From Gnetum montanum (taxonomy: Eukaryota; Streptophyta; Gnetopsida; Gnetales; Gnetaceae), in NCBI GenBank assembly GCA_015680685.1, contig MNCI01022757.1:260300-324299 (forward strand): 64,000 nucleotides of DNA, in the 5' to 3' direction. Each line of letters starts with the position of its first letter. The first letter of the stretch is position 1. The notes under the pieces were generated by a model, which was not told the DNA's origin, searched no databases, and saw nothing but the letters and a program-made list of their open reading frames with translations. The position numbers were made by a program, and so were the translations under genes. Positions 32,886 through 45,070 of this stretch are shown here, in pieces.

Positions 32886-32903
32886 TGGTGTCGTTGCCAA
32901 AGA
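32886..32903 (+). promoter_or_regulatory. Primer-binding site of B, tRNA-Asp type
   Basis: TGGTGTCGTTGCCAAAGA differs from TGGCGCCGTTGCCGGGGA at five of 18 positions, all C-to-T or G-to-A. Confidence 0.75.
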
Positions 32904-33012
32904 CGGTGCTAGTTATCTAGATTAGTTATATCATACAGGATGACTATAACAAGGTATTAATGATATATCTTTCAAACAAAGAAGTTAAATTCAATTAAGT
33001 CACACATAATTC

Positions 33013-35390
33013 ATGACAATGTCTCTCTCATAGGGAAACGATAACGCAACAACTAGCAAGGCAATTCATTGGAGAACCAATGAAATTTATGATGAAGAAG
33101 AAGTTTGGAGTACTCAATCTTATGAAGGAGTTTCATATGTTCATAGGCACCCCAACGATACTCAAGAACTTTTGTCATCCAACTCAAACACCTTGAGTGA
33201 AGCTGGGACATCCCATAGAATGGGGGGGAGACTAGTAAGGCCTAGGACCTTCTCAATGTTTAGAAAGAGTACATCAGGGGATGATTGGGAGACTTATAAA
33301 AGTCATGATGAGTCTTCTAGTTCTCTCTCTTCCTCTACTCTTTCAACATTAAGTTGTGACATGGATGGCTATTCTGTAAGGAGTCAACATAGAAATAAAA
33401 ATTGAACCCACAAGAAAAATCAAGGATGACAACATGAACATAGACAACATCATCCCAACTCACAAACTCACAACCTATTTGGCAATGATGAACCCTTGTT
33501 GGCCACTAATAGCCTAATGCATATAATAGAGGCTGTTCAAATATTCCATAGGCATTGCAAAGAAATCCAACTACCCAAGCTTGATTTAAACAACTTTTCC
33601 AAGTTCTTAGGAGGCTATGATTTAGATCTGTGATATCATTTACAAGTATTTTATGATGCTTGTGCATGGAACAACATTGAGAATGGATGGTAAAAACTTA
33701 AGCTCTTTCCTATGACACTTGTTGGCCAAGAAAAAGTATGGTACAAGTCTTTAAAACCAAAATCAATTCACCGTTGGCCAACAATGGTGGAACTCTTCAA
33801 TGAAAGATATCAAACCTATGCAAGAGTGTCAACCTTGAGGAGAAAAATCCAAGAGTGGAAACAAGACCAACATAAACTCTTGGACATGGCCTTAGAAAGA
33901 TATTACTCTTTGTTAAACAAATGTCCAAGCCATGGGTTCTTCGAGGAAAGGCTGATATGTCACATCATGGATGGGCTCCATAATGAAATGAGGGAGACCC
34001 TAGGGATGTATGCCCTAGGTCAACTATATGAACTACGAACCCACCAATTCCAGGAGCTTATTAAATGAGTAGGAAGAAAAGAAGGAGAAATAGCCAAATG
34101 GGAGAATGTTGAAAAATCTCAATAGGACCAAACTCTTAAAGTAACAAAGGTCCATAATTATGAAGAGGAGAAATCAGCTCACTGCGAAGGGGTGGAACTG
34201 CCCCCATCTTTGCCAATACTAAAATCACTAGATGAAATCAAGGTAAAGATCAACAAGATGATAGAGTGGGTGCATGAAAAATGTGGATAATATGCAAAAA
34301 TTATTAGAGGGACACCCACACAAGATAACTTTCATGATCAAAACAAACGAAGGATACCAAACCTAGAAATAGGATAGAACACCATTCAAAAATTGGAAAG
34401 AAGGGCTAAAGAAAATAAGGATAAGGGCTCAACTGCTAATCATAAGTATCAATGCGATGTTTGCCTATACAATCACCCAAAAGGCCAATGTCGAATCTTG
34501 TCACATCTACATGAGCATTGGGGAAACATGTTACATCCAAATTTCATATAAAAGTACTATGCTCAACTATAGTGGCAAAACCCCTAGTCATGGGGAAGAC
34601 CATCACCAAACTAGCCACACACTTCATATCACTTGACACTAAGTGCTTATTATGTTCGACACCCTATTTCTCCAACTAGATCAACATCCTGTACTTCACA
34701 TCATCATTATCACTCTTCCAAGTATCATCAACCCATGTCCTTTCCTACAGGATCACCACCTCAAGTTCTTGACACTCCTCCTTACTCTCAATATTCTCAT
34801 CCTTCACCTCCTTCTACATCGCCACCAGTTGTATTGGAAGGTTTTGCACCACAGCACTAACCAACGAACATTACTTGTGCTACTACTATCAATAGCAATG
34901 GGAGTCCTCCATAACATCAAAATCATCCTTTATTTAGGCATGGCCAAAGAAAGAGATAGCATGGTTCTAAAACCATTGCATCCTCTAACTTAACACAAAC
35001 CCAACATTGTGATGCTCCTTCCTCTTCAAACTCAACACCTCCTGTTACCTTATCCTGGCCACCAATCAATACTCCAACAACAATGTGGCCTAATGAATAT
35101 AATAACATAGGAAGACATATCCATCTATGCATACCGTCTTATGGTCATGGGTGCCATAATGGGTCAACTTCTTATCACATGACCACATCTTAGAATTTTC
35201 CCCACCATGCCTACTTTAATCGTGTGTGAACCCCAATTTGGGTACATTCCTACCACCACATCAAAATACACCTAGTGGTTTGGATATGACTGGACCCTAA
35301 TATTTCCAACATGCATGGATCCAAACTTTCCATTTGTTAATTTTTTCCATGATCAAAGGTTTATTCATGGGAGATACCCCCCATTCTAAC
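33013..35390 (+). pseudogene. gag of element B, no pol
   Basis: A single frame of nearly 800 codons starts at ATG 33013 (MTMSLS, stop next) and is interrupted by roughly a dozen stops but few frame changes. Order: polar Ser-rich N-terminus, SLMHIIEAVQIF segment, capsid-like core at 33700-34066 (GQEKVWYKSLKPKSIHRWP, LFNERYQTYARVSTLRRKI, CPSHGFFEERLICHIMDGL), a C-x2-C-x3-H-x4-C knuckle (CDVCLYNHPKGQC) near 34455, and a Pro/Ser/Tyr/His-rich tail. The pattern RYYSLLNKCPSHG resembles Athila gag. No protease, RT or integrase follows, so B would have depended on enzymes from elsewhere. Confidence 0.85.
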
Positions 35391-36765
35391 AAGCATAATT
35401 GGTAATTTTTTTTCCTTTTTTTTGGTTTTACAATTTTTTATTTTCTAATTCTTGATTTTTCAATTTGTCATTTTATCTTTTTGAGGGTAATGTCATTTGT
35501 GAAGAAAATACTCATGTGACTAGTCAGTTGAGGTGTTTTTCTATGTTATCGAGTCATACGTGACTAATTATTTGGATAGTGAACCCACAACATCCACCCA
35601 CTCATTCTATTAATAAGAGGTTCTACTCTGGGTATGATGATATTCTTGTTATCATTAAAACTTAAAAGTAACTTTTTACTCATTATTCACAGATCAAAGA
35701 GTGATGAACTAAGAGGGAATGGCAAGGGTGTGACATCAAGGAGACTTGTGGATTCTCTTTGATGACATCTGTATGTGCTATCATGCAACTTGGTTGTACT
35801 AAGATCCTTGTAGATCTAATGACCAATGGGAGTAAGAGTTGTAATAAAGGCACTTAATAAAGGAACTCAATGTTGTTCTAGGGGGTCCCACTAGAAAGAC
35901 ATGCACCCATGCCTGAAGGTTGACGACTTCTCCAGATCCACGTTGGAAAAAAAAAAGTGCAAAAGCGACTAGAAGAAGAAAAAGAAAATAAAAGACCAAG
36001 GAAAACATGCTACAAACAAATTCAATCACTCCTCCCTTATTCAAAATTCCAAGTGAACGTGCACCTTGTTGTCATGATGCTCTTATTGTTGTCTATCACT
36101 GGGATGAAATAATGCGATGTCACTAATTAGAGGTATGGACTTGGTTTTGATCTTGGAGCAACAAGCTAATGGTACTTTAATCATGCACAACACTTTGAAG
36201 TCATTGTGCCTAAGGTAAGTTACCTCACATCTTGATCTCTGCAATCCCTTCTACGATTCGTCTACAATTCATCTCATCTCATGGTCCAAGTACTTATAAC
36301 TTGTATCTTGTGTGGCATAGAATTCATACCTCATCATAGTGGTATTTAACATGTGTGTGTTTTGTTGCATAGGTGCAAATTGCATTTAACCCTTCTAGTG
36401 CCTATGGACATTTTAAGGCATGGTTACACAAGGGCATGATAGGTTGAAACTTGCTTTGGGGAGGATCCACTTTTGTGACTTTTGTAATTTTTACTTGTTA
36501 CACATCACCACATCATTTTATATCCTCCAAGTACTACATTGCTGAATCTATTCTTTCCTTTGTCATTATTTCAACTAAACATTCCTTAGAACCACTACAT
36601 GTCCTTTTTCCTCACCCTATTTAAAGAACTTCATTGTATAACTCTAGTTCATTACACTTTTGGTGCCTTAATTTCCACGTGACATTACCCTAGACCTTTC
36701 AAATCTACCTCAAATCCTTCATTTTTGGTTGTGAAAACTTAAAAATTTATCAATTTTAGTAAATA
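35391..36765 (+). other. Element B noncoding internal region
   Basis: About 1.4 kb with no supported gene; aligns with the A internal region on both sides of T1. Contains an uninterrupted copy of the T1 target site near 35588. Confidence 0.6.
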
Positions 36766-36767
36766 TC

Positions 36768-36880
36768 CTATTTTTGATAGGATGCAATATCGGGTACCAA
36801 ATATTGGGTCTGACACGATATCAGGTATGCACTATCGCATACACAATATCACGTCTATACAACCTATATATATGAGGCCC
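36768..36880 (+). promoter_or_regulatory. Internal LTR-like promoter segment of B
   Basis: atatcgggtaccaaatattgggt, acgatatcaggta and cactatcgcatacacaatatc precede ctatatatatgagg. The same units in similar order stand in the U3 of LTR B (39691-39760: atatcaggtacacaatattg, gatatcgc, acgatatc) ahead of its cctataaatata box. The stretch lies about 500 bp upstream of the 3' ORF and is not part of an LTR, so it looks like a second promoter for that ORF. Confidence 0.6.
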
Positions 36881-37385
36881 CCGTGCACTCAAAAGTCATT
36901 TTCAACAGTTTACGTGGGGGAGTTGTTCAAATTTTCTTTCACAATTTTAGCACTTTGAGAGTGTAACATTCAACCATCAATATCTTGCTCATTAACACTT
37001 CGATTTCCTTTCAGATCACACCTACTTAAACCTGGAGTGTTTAACTCAATCGTGGGGAAGGGGTACGATAGAATTTGCACATAAGTTTTTTGAAATTTTC
37101 TATCACCCAAAGGATATCATAGGGGTAAGTACTATCAGAAAATGTTAAAAACTCATGCCAAACTAATTTTCTTCCTTTACCCAAATCATTTAAATTATTA
37201 TTGGAGTCACTTGAGCAAATTGGGCTCAACATCAAAACTTGTAGGGAAACTTCCTTGAAAAATTTCTAACTCTGAAATCACACTAAGCAAAGAATTCAAC
37301 ATTTATTAAAGGAAATGAGCAAAGTATAAGATAATTGAACTTCTTTAAATAACCTTACTAACAATCAATCTTTATGTGATTACAA
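36881..37385 (+). other. Leader of B 3' ORF
   Basis: Untranslated-looking stretch from the internal TATA to the ATG. It ends in gattacaa where A has gattgcag, so B may have lost a splice acceptor by two G-to-A changes. Confidence 0.5.
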
Positions 37386-39483
37386 ATGACCCCTAAATGA
37401 GGACAAAAGGGAGGACCTTCTCAAGGTGCAACCAAATGATTGAGAAGAGGTAGAGGCTAAGGACCTCATGTGGAACATGCGAAACAGGAGGCACAATCAT
37501 TTAGCATCCATCAAGAAACCCCTGTTACTGCACAATCTGATCAAGTAGAAGGTGGAGAGGGCAGGGCACCCGAACAACGACAACATCTCACGTTGTCTCA
37601 AAATGTGATTAAGCTATTCGGGAAAGGTCCACATCCACTGCAGTGATTGTAAAACTTAATTTTGGGTCTAACTAACTTCCAAACATAAGTCTTAGCCAAC
37701 AACAAGAAGCAGGGCCTAGCACACAACCCATAGGCTAGTAGGACTAGCAACTGCCATCACTGCCACAAGATTATTGACCATTGATGTGTCATCTCAAGGC
37801 CATCGTGGAAATACTCAATTGGGGAAGTAGGGATGAGGCCATTCTCTTCAAGCTAATTGATGATGTCATACAACTCACCATATCAATCAATCATGCAAGG
37901 GTGAGGTTTAATACAAATAGAAGGAGGGGAATCGCGTTGGTCACAACAGATTTTGAGAAATGCTGCATCATTCCATGTACAATTGAAAACTGTTGAAGGT
38001 GCCACAACGATGGTCATGCAAGACTAGGATGTAACTGGACTAGCAGAGGTGGTCATAGACCACATCAAGGAATCATTTAACATCCCTATTTTGCCACTAG
38101 TAGATCTCACAGGAGCACGTGATGCTCAAGTTCTAGCAGGTACCTCAATGACTCCTACGGAACATTAGGATGCTCTGGATCACTTATTGTGAATAGGACA
38201 AGTAATGACATCCTTATTTGACATCCCCCAAGATGTCACAATGGCACAATAAAACCTCATTTCCACAAAGGAAAAGCTAGTCATGGCTGAGGTTAGGACC
38301 AAACACGTAGAAGATAGGTTGAGGAGACTCCAAGAAAAGTTCGTTGCCCTACAAGCTAAACAGTGGGATCCATCCCAACTTGTTCTAGCCAATCAGATAG
38401 AATCATTTAGGATAGGGCAACTAAAAAAATTTCCAATGGAGAATAAAAGGATGGTAATGGACAAGGAGAAGGCTGATTGGGATGCTTCAAAAGCACAAGC
38501 TCAAACATATGCACATGCAAAAGCACTCAAGGCCTTACAAGAAGAAAATAAACTCCTTGCTGTCGAAAATCTTCAGTTGACAATAGTTGAAAAATAGAAG
38601 AGTGTTCTCAAGGAAAGTTTTTAGCAAATGCAAGAATAACTAATAAGAGTCAACTAGGACATAAGTCGCTTAGCCAGAGAGAATAGAACCCTCTCAATGG
38701 AGAAGGTATGCACCATCCAACAAAAGACAACCATTGAAATAAGCACGTGGTAGAATGAACCTAAGTGATATGAAAAATTAAAGGAAAATTTTTGTGATCA
38801 AGTGGGGATGTATAAGGAGATCATTGAAAAAGAGATCTGTATGGCTAAGGACCACAGTAACTCTTTCAATGTTGAACACACTGACTGGAAAGCCATATTG
38901 TACACTTATGCATTCATCCACCAAGCAAAAGTAAAGAGTCAGGACTTACAAATCTAGGATCTCATATAATACATGGAGTTGGAAAATCTATGGTATGTCA
39001 ATTTGGCCATGTTAACAACAAGGCACTTGAGGACTACGCTATAAAAATAGGTAGCTACCACCTATGCCAAATATGAAACAAATTTTGTTGAACATAAGAA
39101 GACATTGTAGAGACTGAAGGTAGCAAACTCCAAACTAGAAGTGGTAAAAGCTAACTACCAAGGCCAAAAGGATGTAGTAGCAAAATTGGCTTAATGTCTT
39201 ATGGACTATTAGGAATTCAGAGAAAAAGCTAGAGCTTATGAGAAGGAACAAAGGTTGTTTGAGACTTGGTATGTCAAAGCTAATCAAATGTTTCCACAAC
39301 TACCATGTCCATGGGATGTGCCAACTCCATCAAACATTGGAACATTAGCATGGATGGCACATGATCCTTAAACAGATGAAGAAAACATTTAGCCACTCCT
39401 TCAAAAGCATCCATTTTAAAAGCCTAGAGCACAGGATAAAGGGAAAAAGCCCATGGAGGAGCCACCACCACTAGGAACCACAT
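37386..39483 (+). pseudogene. 3' ORF of element B, coiled-coil protein of unknown function
   Basis: ATG at 37386 (MTPK, stop). The N-terminal third is badly decayed. From 38200 to 39483 one frame shows a long Lys/Glu/Gln/Leu-rich coiled coil (HVEDRLRRLQEKFVALQAKQ; ALKALQEENKLLAVENLQL) and then FETWYVKANQMFPQLPCPWD followed by VPTPSNIG near 39255-39340. Element C and remnant D keep this PWDVP-like end block at the same place. The position just before the polypurine tract is where Athila-type elements carry an extra (env-like) ORF, but no signal peptide or membrane segment is evident in what survives. Function unknown. Confidence 0.7.
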
Positions 39484-39654
39484 GAGTTCCAAACAATTTT
39501 GTATTTTGTGTTGATGTCCTAATTTTTGTTTTGCCTAGTCCCACACTATGGCATGAAATAATCCATAGTTAGTCCATAATCCCATACCTATCCATTTTGT
39601 ATTCAAATGAACTTCTCCCTCATTTTTTTTGACTTGAGGACAAGTTTTTATTTA

Positions 39655-39666
39655 GTCATAGGGGTA
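39655..39666 (+). promoter_or_regulatory. Polypurine tract of B
   Basis: gtcataggggta directly before TGATGAATC of the LTR. D has gtcatggggta, and C has ttgtgggggta on its own strand. Confidence 0.7.
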
Positions 39667-40518
39667 TGATGAATCATGGCTTGCCAAGACCTAATATCAG
39701 GTACACAATATTGGGTACGCGATATCGCAACCTGGATACGATATCATATACACGATATCTTGATTCCTATGTTAGCCTATAAATATAACACTTAGGCACA
39801 TAGGGAGGAATAATTAGTTAATCATTAGAAGTCTAGAGTCTTGTTGTTAGTTTTTAGTTCTTTTCCCAAGTGCATGCCCGCAGTGTGATGCTTGTAATTG
39901 TATGGAACCTTTGTTCGAGTGTGATGTACTTGGACATACACACAATCGACAATGAAGATCAAGATTACTCCATCATTGCAGAATTCACTTAGTTTTTAAT
40001 TATTTAATCTTTAATTATTTATTGTTGTTTTCTTAGTTAATATTTCTTTTATCATCATTTACTATTCCTATTGTTAACATAGAATGAGTACGTCTCAATC
40101 ACAAACATTTAAGTGTAACTATGTGGTAACCCAGTAGCATATCAAGTAGTGTTTCAAGTGATGTGTGCTTGGCAATCCTAGAAGTAGTACACAAAGTCCA
40201 AGATGCATATGGATGATTAAGGATGGATGCTCATCAAACTTAGGCTAGCTTAGATTTTATTTCTTATTGCTTATTAGCTTAATTAAGTTACTTCTCATTG
40301 TCCTTAGGAGTAGCATAGTAGTAGAAACATCATACATCTCACTTTGGACTAAATCACACATGACAAAGCAAATACTAGTCCAGGCGGGAAGATAGCAAAC
40401 TACAATCAATGTATAACTCTCTAGGTGCCACAACTAGTTCATCTGCACAGTTCAAACAGATCGTGTGTACATGCTTGTATTCATATGGTTAAGCGTAGGG
40501 ATACCTCGCCGCTCATCA
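39667..40518 (+). repeat. LTR of element B, 3' (852 bp)
   Basis: Starts TGATGAATCATGG, ends CTCATCA. GATATC-type array at 39690-39760, TATA box cctataaatata near 39776. Aligns to LTR A throughout and to S2 in its last third. Confidence 0.88.
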
Positions 40519-42490
40519 ATGATCAATGCAAACTAGAGAGCAACTAAGTTAGGCACAACTACAAGAGTGAGAATTGATGTGGTACCAAAGTAGGATTTTT
40601 CAAGAAATGTTGATGAGCTTAGAGAAGTAATCCCAAAGATATCTAGCTTACTCTTAGTAGAAATTAGGCATGAAAAGGGTTATTTCACCATAGCCAACAC
40701 CTCATGGTGCTTCTTATTATGGCAGTAAGTCTATGTTTTATCTTATATCATATCTTCTTATAACTCCTCTATGTCAACTATAAGTTAAGTCATGTCTAGT
40801 CCAATTTTTATCATTGTAAGCTGAGGAACTAGCTTAATGGAAATGATGAGGCATCCAATAGTAATTTTGTATATTTTTGTAATATTAGATGCATAATGTT
40901 ATTTATGTATACATAAGCCCATAGTTTGGGCTTGTTTTGGTGAGTCATGATACATAATTCACACTATAGCACATGGTGCACTATTTCACCAACTGCATTG
41001 TCTCACCAAGGGCATCACCTCATCACCGCCATTATAAGCTTGAAAACTATAATACTAAAAAGAAAAAATTCAAAATTATCTTTCATTTTCCAACTTTATT
41101 TGATGTAAGAGCTTCACCTCCTCTCTTGGGTAAGTGTGTAATTTATTTTCTTTGGTATTTTGGAGTTGTCACTTCCTTGTGTAGCAAGACTCTATCAATG
41201 GACTATCATGCCTTCATAGCTAGGAACAGTTTGGTCAAAGTGGAGTCAAGTATTTACATGAAGAATAAAGCTCATTTGATTTTCTTAAACATTTAATTTT
41301 ATTTTATTAAAATTTAACAATTACATGTCATTAATGAATTTATTTGTTAAATTTATAAATTATAATTAATTTAATTCCTTTTAGATAGATTAACATAGTC
41401 GTATGGAGCTTTGCAATGATTCCAATTTGCCCAATGAGGTCATATCAGTATGGACTAGTATTGAACTATCAAGGGTATGAGTTATGAGAATTTATTGCTT
41501 TCATGTGTTAGTATCGTATCTATCCCATAAGAGATTGCAAAATGGTTTGAATGCATGTTAGATTTTTGTGTTGTGCCTATGTTGTAAGGGATTTTGATGT
41601 GAATGTGTTTTTTTTTCATATGTGAACATTAGACTAGTCTTGTAAGGGATTATAAAAAATTTTAATTATTGTTTTATTATTTATATTTATAAAATACATA
41701 AAAATTATAAAATTATAAAAATATCATTTTTCTACCATGGCAATACAGGTTTCTTCACTTGTATCATGTGTATCATAATATTTTTTTAAGCAAAATGGTG
41801 TGAAAATGTGAAGAATCATATAGAGATCAAGTTGGCCTTTAGAAAGGTATCAATGAAATGAAAATTAGAGCAACCAAGTATGACAACTTGGACAAGCACT
41901 CTAGAAGATGTATTGAATGAAAAGTATTAAGTTGAAAAATAATGAAAGATGTCCATATTGAGGACCTACAACACTATCTAAAGTTGACTAACCTTTACTA
42001 CAACTTAGTAGTATTGATAGCAAGTAGGCCCCATAGCAAGTTGGAGAAGAAGCTTGCTACCAAATTTTCATTATTTCATTATGAATGTTAAGTTCATAAT
42101 CAAGCCAAGGGAAAGCTACAAGATAGCATGGTAGAATTATTGGTGCTTAAGGCTAAATTCACTAATTAGAAAGATGTTGCAAAGAATCTTATAAGAAGGA
42201 TCGCAGACTACTGAGCATGCAAGGATTATGTAGTAGTACTCAAATTGGAGTGAACCATGTTTGTCGCTTTGTATATCAATGTAAACAAAATTGTCCCAAC
42301 TTTGTCTTGTCTATGGGATTTTCCACTCATACTTGATTTTCCTAAGTGGAGATCCATAGCTAGATGAACAAAAGTTCTAGGCCATCCTAAATAAGTGGAG
42401 ATCCAAGGAAACAGAACCATAGTAAGAACCACTAAGAGAGGAGCCTGCACTATCAAGAACTACTTGAAGATTTTTTGAAAGCATTTTTGA
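40519..42490 (+). pseudogene. Remnant D: internal sequence with 3' ORF
   Basis: No primer site or gag follows LTR B. A 107-codon frame at 40973-41296 has no recognisable domain. From about 41820 to 42480 a decayed reading frame carries short matches to the C-terminal part of the B and C 3' ORF: KLEKKLATKF, KAKFTN, VVVLKLE, and the end block LYINVNKIVPTLSCLWDFPL near 42255-42330 (B: WYVKANQMFPQLPCPWDVP; C: WFINVRELFLEIPYPWDVP). It stands at the right distance from a polypurine tract and LTR (42658). Confidence 0.6.
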
Positions 42491-42644
42491 ATATTTTTCT
42501 AAATTTTTTATGTATTCATTCTCTTCTATAAAATGTACACCACTCAAATAATTTTGTTAAATAAAGTACTTACAGTTTTCTAATATTGGTCAATTAGCTA
42601 GTGTTATCCCACTAATTTTGTAATAATTCAAAGACAATTTTTCT

Positions 42645-42657
42645 AAGTCATGGGGTA
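42645..42657 (+). promoter_or_regulatory. Polypurine tract of D
   Basis: taagtcatggggta ahead of LTR D; same form as in B. Confidence 0.55.
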
Positions 42658-43511
42658 ATGAAAATCATAGTTTTTTATAGGTTATGATATGATAGCTTTT
42701 ACTATGACTTCAAAAATGCAAAGTCTTCCAATGTAACATTACCTATAAATATGTACCTACCAGCCACATTTATAGCACCTTTTGATCACATAGTAGGCAT
42801 ATGCTATCAATTTAATTTCTAATTCCTTGTAATAGTCAACAAGTACTTGTTGCATGAATTAAGTTTGTTGTACAAAGTCTTTATTCAAGTGGATTGTGCC
42901 TAAATTCATTTCATAATAGTAATAAAAACTAAGATAAATTTCTCTACATTGCAACATTCTAAATTAGCATAGATTTATTATTTTCTACATTTAGTTTATT
43001 ATTTATTACTTTTCTAGCTAGATATTTATATTTCCTTGCACATAGACTTATAGGAGAATGAGTGCAACTTAATCTCAAGTTTTAAACATGCATTGACCTG
43101 GTAACACCAGTAGCTTAGCGCTTGGTATGCCCAACAACAAAATTGCCTAATAATTCTAACAATTAATGCATATGTCCAAGAACATGATGATGGATTAGGG
43201 ACCATACACTCATTTCCCTAGGATAGTTTGTCTAGGACTTTACTTTAACTTACACTAGTAGTTAGCCTTAGTATAGATTATTTTCTATTTTTAGGTAATA
43301 TGGGTTAAACAACATCATTGATCATATACTTAAGTCAAATTTAACCATATACTGTGAGCCCACTATGAACATGACTAGAAAGATAGTGACCTACAACCAA
43401 CCCATGTTATTTCTATACATACAACTTATCCCTTTCATGCATTCTGACATGGTCTACCACAACACTAGTAGATCATTTGGTTGGGCATTAGGCATGTTTT
43501 GCACTCATCTA
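42658..43511 (+). repeat. LTR D, diverged 3' LTR
   Basis: Beginning atgaaaatcatag corresponds to TGATGAATCATGG of LTR B; a TATA-like acctataaata lies near 42750; the end ttgggcattagg...ctcatcta corresponds to gttgagtgtagg...CTCATCA. Both termini have lost the canonical form. Length about 854 bp agrees with LTR A and B. Confidence 0.55.
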
Positions 43512-43946
43512 ATACTAAGTTATGAAGTTTAAATTTAATTATGTCTTGGGGGTAAATATTACTAAATTATAAACTTTTGCAAGCATGCATGAAACATGGA
43601 TAGAACAAAAATAATTATGAAAATAAAACTCTAATTTTATTACGCCTATATATCCTCTAAATCTATTAGATAGTAGAAATATACATGCTATGAATTTTGA
43701 AAACATCATTAAAAATATTACCAAGTCCTCTTGGTAACATTTGAAACAAATCAACCAAATTTCCAGCTATAATATCTCACCTATGTATGTGCTTAGTTAG
43801 AATATTCATTCTTCACAAGAAATTTTGAGCCATATACTTATTTCAACTCTGTAGATGATAAAATCTCATTCAAGCTCTATTAATTATGCATCACAAATGA
43901 TAAGAGATAGTAGTGCCTATGAATTAAGATCTTCCTTGATGCTACT
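43512..43946. other. Spacer between LTR D and LTR C
   Basis: AT-rich, no gene or known repeat recognised. Confidence 0.4.
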
Positions 43947-44841
43947 TGATGAGCGGTGAAGGGTACCCTTACACCCAACCATATGAATCACAGAGCGCTC
44001 ATGTGTGATCTGGTCAAATTTTGTGAACTATCTAGTTTCTAGTGCACTAGTCTTCTAGGAAATGAATTTTACCCTAACGATTGTTCATTGTCTTCCCAAT
44101 TACACATGTGAAGTACAAAGATATGGTTGTGTAATCAAGGTGTATGATTTTTATCATTTTATGTTTTATGTTCTTTAGAGCTTGAAGAGAGAGAAAAAGT
44201 AATTTAATAACTAATTTGATTTAACTAACTAACCAATCTCTAACTAGTCCTAACATAAGCATCTAGTCCCACTTTCTATACACATCCTAAACCCATGTAT
44301 CTACTACTAGGTTACCAAGCACTACGCTACTAGGCGTACCAAGCAATAACGCTATTGGGATTACCAAGTGAATATGTGTTATGCTCAAAGAAGTTGTACT
44401 TATGTATTTAATCTATCTACCTTATCTCACTTAATTAGCTTAAGATTAGAAATCATTAAATAAATAATTGAAAACATTAAATGCATGAATAGAATAGCTA
44501 AACTATCCAAAATGCTACAAGGTTTATCAAAAAGCTTATCTTTATTGTCGTGCACACATCATGCTTAGGTACAACAATGCTTGAATAAAGATTCATACAC
44601 TCAATAGTTCCTGCTATAGGCACCCAGAAAAATATTCTAACATTTGAATGGAAAAACTACAAGAGCTCTACTACTACTATAAATCTATTGTCATAAATGC
44701 AACTAATGAGTGTGTATTTATAGGCAGTATTTATAGGTAGGAATAGACCTACATCGATGGGGCCTAGTCGATGCATGAAACGATGTGTCGATGGGACCTA
44801 GTCAATGAGGCCTCATTGACACAACCAACCATGACTCATCA
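43947..44841 (-). repeat. LTR of element C (3' LTR, 895 bp)
   Basis: TGATGAG at 43947 and CTCATCA at 44835-44841; on the minus strand a TATA box (cctataaata, twice) lies near 44715-44740. U3 (44741-44830) carries an array of catcga / tcgatg and aggccc or aggcct dyads. The gttgggtgtaagggtaccc block near 43960-43980 shows the common origin with LTRs A, B and S, in inverted orientation. The orientation is fixed by the polypurine tract at 44842. Confidence 0.85.
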
Positions 44842-44852
44842 TACCCCCACAA
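44842..44852 (-). promoter_or_regulatory. Polypurine tract of C
   Basis: Minus strand ttgtgggggta directly before the LTR start. Confidence 0.7.
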
Positions 44853-45070
44853 ATGAATGAAAATGCATCTTCAAGTTCCTTTACAAAATTGAAAAGGTAT
44901 GGAGTTATTGACTAACTCTTAACAAAACAAACTAACTTGACAACACTAAATGCCCAAGAGTATAGATCAACAAATTACAAAAATTGTGGTGTTCATGACA
45001 AAAAATTGAACACTGACTCTACAAAATTTCGATATCACTTCCTTTGATGGCATGAAGGTAGTGGAGAAGA

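Noticed and set aside
40973-41296. 107-codon ORF in remnant D as a host gene
   Set aside because: No motif, Phe/Ser/Lys-rich low-complexity composition, and it lies inside a retroelement remnant; chance cannot be excluded.
43947-44841. LTR C as a solo LTR
   Set aside because: A polypurine tract and a full 3' ORF, integrase, RT and protease in the right order and strand adjoin it.
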